From CAJCIT01 sp963771305 (lineage in GTDB: Bacteria; Acidobacteriota; Terriglobia; Bryobacterales; Bryobacteraceae): DNA of 64,000 nucleotides. Below are positions 62,167 through 64,000 of this stretch, piece by piece. The notes beneath the pieces were generated by a model. That model was not told the DNA's origin, made no database searches, and worked only from the letters and a program-made list of their open reading frames with translations. The stretch lies in contig CAVYTS010000039.1 in the NCBI GenBank assembly GCA_963771305.1, positions 124,001 to 188,000 on the forward strand. Reading direction: 5' to 3'. Both the position numbers and the translations under genes were made by a program. How positions within the stretch are numbered: position 1 is the stretch's first letter; every line of letters begins with the position of its first letter.

Positions 62167-62826
62167 TTATCGGGCTTCTGCCGATTCCGGTAGGATGACG
62201 ATGTCAACCCTTCGATTTTCAGCGCGTCCTTGCTCCGTATCATTTGGGGCCTTTGGGCTATAAGCGCCGGGGCTTGCTACGGAGAGACGAGACTCCGCAA
62301 TTCCGTATTGAGTGGTGAGCAGTTCCAGCAGTTTCACGCTGCGGGCCGTCGCCAGTTCCCAATTATTCTTGAAGCGAACGCTATGGATGGGGACGGCGTC
62401 GGCATGGCCGATGAGGCTGATCTTGTTGGGGATTGCGCCCACAACGCCGACAAACTGGGCGATCATCGGAAATGCGCCTGGGCTGATACGATCTTCGCCG
62501 GATGGGAAAAGAATCGACTGCGGAAGACTCACAACCAGCCCGCGATTCTCGATCGTTGGATTGATGCCGCGGTCTCGCAAGGCCTTTTCGGCGTTGACGA
62601 GCGTCGCGCTCAGTTTGGACAGCGGAGGTTCGGGAGATGGCAGGGCGGCGACTTGCTTAGCGGGAGCGGGTTTCGCAACCGGCGGGGAAGTCAGGTTCTT
62701 TTGAAAGGCCTGCGCCGCGAGGCCTACGAAGAGAACCAGCAGAATGGTCACGATGTCGCTGTAACTGACCAACCACTTGCCGGCAGTTGCGTCTCCGGAT
62801 TGAAGATACCTCGGTTTACTACCCAT
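62167..62826 (-). CDS. motB: MotB-like OmpA-domain stator protein
   Basis: 219 residues. N-terminal helix WLVSYSDIVTILLVLFVGLA with the Asp that MotB uses for proton translocation. A Pro/Ala-rich plug-linker (about 45-75) leads to the OmpA domain with ISLIGHADAVPIHSVRFKNN, WELATARSVKLLELLTTQYG and QGRAENRRVDIVILPES, which binds peptidoglycan. Its start overlaps the end of the MotA-like gene by eight bases. Torque generation in a flagellar or related motor is likely. Confidence 0.88.
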   Translation of the reverse strand: MGSKPRYLQSGDATAGKWLVSYSDIVTILLVLFVGLAAQAFQKNLTSPPVAKPAPAKQVAALPSPEPPLSKLSATLVNAEKALRDRGINPTIENRGLVVSLPQSILFPSGEDRISPGAFPMIAQFVGVVGAIPNKISLIGHADAVPIHSVRFKNNWELATARSVKLLELLTTQYGIAESRLSVASPGAYSPKAPNDTEQGRAENRRVDIVILPESAEAR

Positions 62827-63652
62827 TGATTAGACGCCCTCCTCGGTTGCGAGCGTTGAGTTTCGGGGACTCCAGAGGCTTCAGGCGTACTACCGAGCTC
62901 AGGATGGTGTGTGGTTTGCACGAATGACGGAGGAACGGTTTCAGGCGCTGGCGAAGAGCCATGGGATGAACGCCCTCGACCAAGGCGAGCACACTTTCCA
63001 TAATCAGTTCCTCGACTTCGAACAGGTCGGCGACTCGCGCGCGAATCCTGTTCGCGATGGGAAGCAGCACGAGGTTCGCCGGAGTCAGCCCATAGATAGT
63101 CGACACAAAGGCGGTGCCGATTCCATGACCGGCTGACGAGACGTCGGAGAAGTGGCGGAGCACATCGATCAGACCGACAACTGTTCCGAGAATGCCGATT
63201 GTGGGAGCGAAGCCGCCGGCCACTTCGAGGATTTTGGCGTCCATCTCGCCCTGACGTTCTCGCAAACGGAGTTCTGATTCGAGCAAGGCGCGTAGTTCCA
63301 GACGATCCGGCACATCCAAGGCGAGCAATAGGGCTTCACGAAGGATGGTCGAGCTGGCGTTGTGCGCCAGCGGCTCGAGGGCAAGAATTCCATCCCGGCG
63401 GGCAACACGGGCGTGCTGAACAATCTCCTCAATGAGCGCTTCACGATCCACCTGGCGGGCGGAGAAAAGGTCCCTCACGCGCCGAGCTGAATCGAGCAGG
63501 GCATGAGCTGGGGTGGTGATGAGAATGACGCCGATGGTGCCTCCCAGAACGATCAGCGCCCCTGCGGGCTGCAGGAAATAGGTGAGGCCAATGGCGGTGG
63601 CGGAGATCCCCGCGATCGTAGCGCCGAAGGCCAGCACAATGCCGAGAACCAA
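62819..63652 (-). CDS. motA: MotA-like stator protein
   Basis: 277 residues from a TTG. Four membrane segments: MVLGIVLAFGATIAGISATA, FLQPAGALIVLGGTIGVILI, GFAPTIGILGTVVGLIDVLR and FVSTIYGLTPANLVLLPIAN, with the cytoplasmic loop between the second and third (ALLLALDVPDRLELRALLES). The Pro-Thr in the third segment and Pro in the fourth match conserved MotA prolines. It assembles with the MotB-like product. A gene for a 67-residue protein precedes it by three bases. Confidence 0.85.
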   Translation of the reverse strand: MVLGIVLAFGATIAGISATAIGLTYFLQPAGALIVLGGTIGVILITTPAHALLDSARRVRDLFSARQVDREALIEEIVQHARVARRDGILALEPLAHNASSTILREALLLALDVPDRLELRALLESELRLRERQGEMDAKILEVAGGFAPTIGILGTVVGLIDVLRHFSDVSSAGHGIGTAFVSTIYGLTPANLVLLPIANRIRARVADLFEVEELIMESVLALVEGVHPMALRQRLKPFLRHSCKPHTILSSVVRLKPLESPKLNARNRGGRLING

Positions 63653-63655
63653 GCC

Positions 63656-63859
63656 TCAATCTACTCGGGCGGCGTTAACAGGCGAGGCAGCTTGGGGCGG
63701 GACACTCTGAATGATGTCCCGCGCTTTGGGACGGATGCGAGGAGCCAGTGCGGGTGTTGACAAGGTGCCTTCCTGGCCGTAGAAGCCGCACTTGGCGTGC
63801 CAGTTGGAAGTTTCGTCGTTCCAATGAGTTGAGGGGGATGAATCGTTGAATCGCGACAA
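63656..63859 (-). CDS. 67-residue protein upstream of motA (uncertain)
   Basis: The frame from a TTG at 63859 gives MSRFNDSSPSTHWNDETSNW, then HAKCGFYGQEGTLSTPALAP and RIRPKARDIIQSVPPQAAS. Not recognised. It could begin slightly upstream; AGGAG lies 20 bases before the TTG. It sits three bases before motA on the same strand, so it is likely translated with it if real. The last 140 bases of the window (63860-64000) show no gene. Confidence 0.4.
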   Translation of the reverse strand: MSRFNDSSPSTHWNDETSNWHAKCGFYGQEGTLSTPALAPRIRPKARDIIQSVPPQAASPVNAARVD

Positions 63860-64000
63860 GAGATTGGCGGGCGTGACCGAATCTCCTCACCGGAAGGTTC
63901 TCAGAACTACGGCTGCCGAAACGGCCGCCCTAGATGGCACTGCACAAAAGTGATCCAGAATAGGATGTGCGTTCGCTTCGGATTCCGCCCATCGTTCTAG

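Noticed and set aside
63900..64000. Possible start of a mobile element at the right edge
   Set aside because: Only 100 bases are visible and no terminal repeat or coding sequence can be tested.

Overview
The window reads as a chromosome segment of a soil-type Acidobacteriota bacterium, most like the Bryobacterales/Candidatus Solibacter group. I infer this from recognised family mix (DUF5054 and sialate-esterase type enzymes, a tricorn-like protease, many secreted proteins of unknown function, Gfo/Idh/MocA oxidoreductases with Tat signals, tandem-GAF cyclase) and from a moderately high G+C coding style; no rRNA or tRNA gene is present to confirm it.

Layout. 1-5.8 kb: housekeeping and unknown genes (RmuC, a YkgJ-type cysteine cluster protein, an outer-membrane barrel protein, homoserine dehydrogenase) plus the stump of a deleted DUF4139 gene. 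5.9-10.5 kb: a five-gene plus-strand operon joining an ABC transporter of the ABC_sub_bind type to an RsbW-like ATPase and a STAS-domain protein. 10.5-21 kb: a nine-gene minus-strand operon that encodes a complete methylmalonyl-CoA arm of propionate metabolism: carboxyltransferase 5S, 12S, a delta-like small subunit and the biotin carrier, then epimerase, both mutase subunits, the MeaB chaperone and a CoA transferase. Together these form the core of a Wood-Werkman (transcarboxylase) cycle.

21-38 kb is an accessory region full of damage: an IS110 element that split a host gene, IS21 debris, two DUF433/DUF5615 toxin-antitoxin pairs each carrying one frameshift, a mosaic of short repeats, a tricorn protease gene with two frameshifts, a decayed ISAzo13 transposase, and what looks like a group II intron that lost its protein gene and duplicated its 3' ribozyme part in tandem. 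Inside this region, at 29.9-30.3 kb, sit two very short genes whose products share a double-glycine leader-like motif; these are my best candidate for something undescribed.

38-62 kb is a sugar-acid and amino-sugar utilisation region: DUF5054 protein, an enolase-superfamily dehydratase and a hexuronate-type MFS transporter that diverge around a perfect operator-like palindrome, sialate O-acetylesterase, SIS-domain protein, sugar porter, ROK kinase, two oxidoreductases, a quinoprotein-like beta-propeller, a tandem-GAF adenylate cyclase (frameshifted), a Mop protein and a GRP-type sugar transporter. The window closes with MotA/MotB-like stator genes.

Single-base indels and nonsense codons are unusually frequent (about a dozen), while the big metabolic genes are intact. 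Either this is a region of real gene decay or the assembly has residual indel errors; read mapping would decide.
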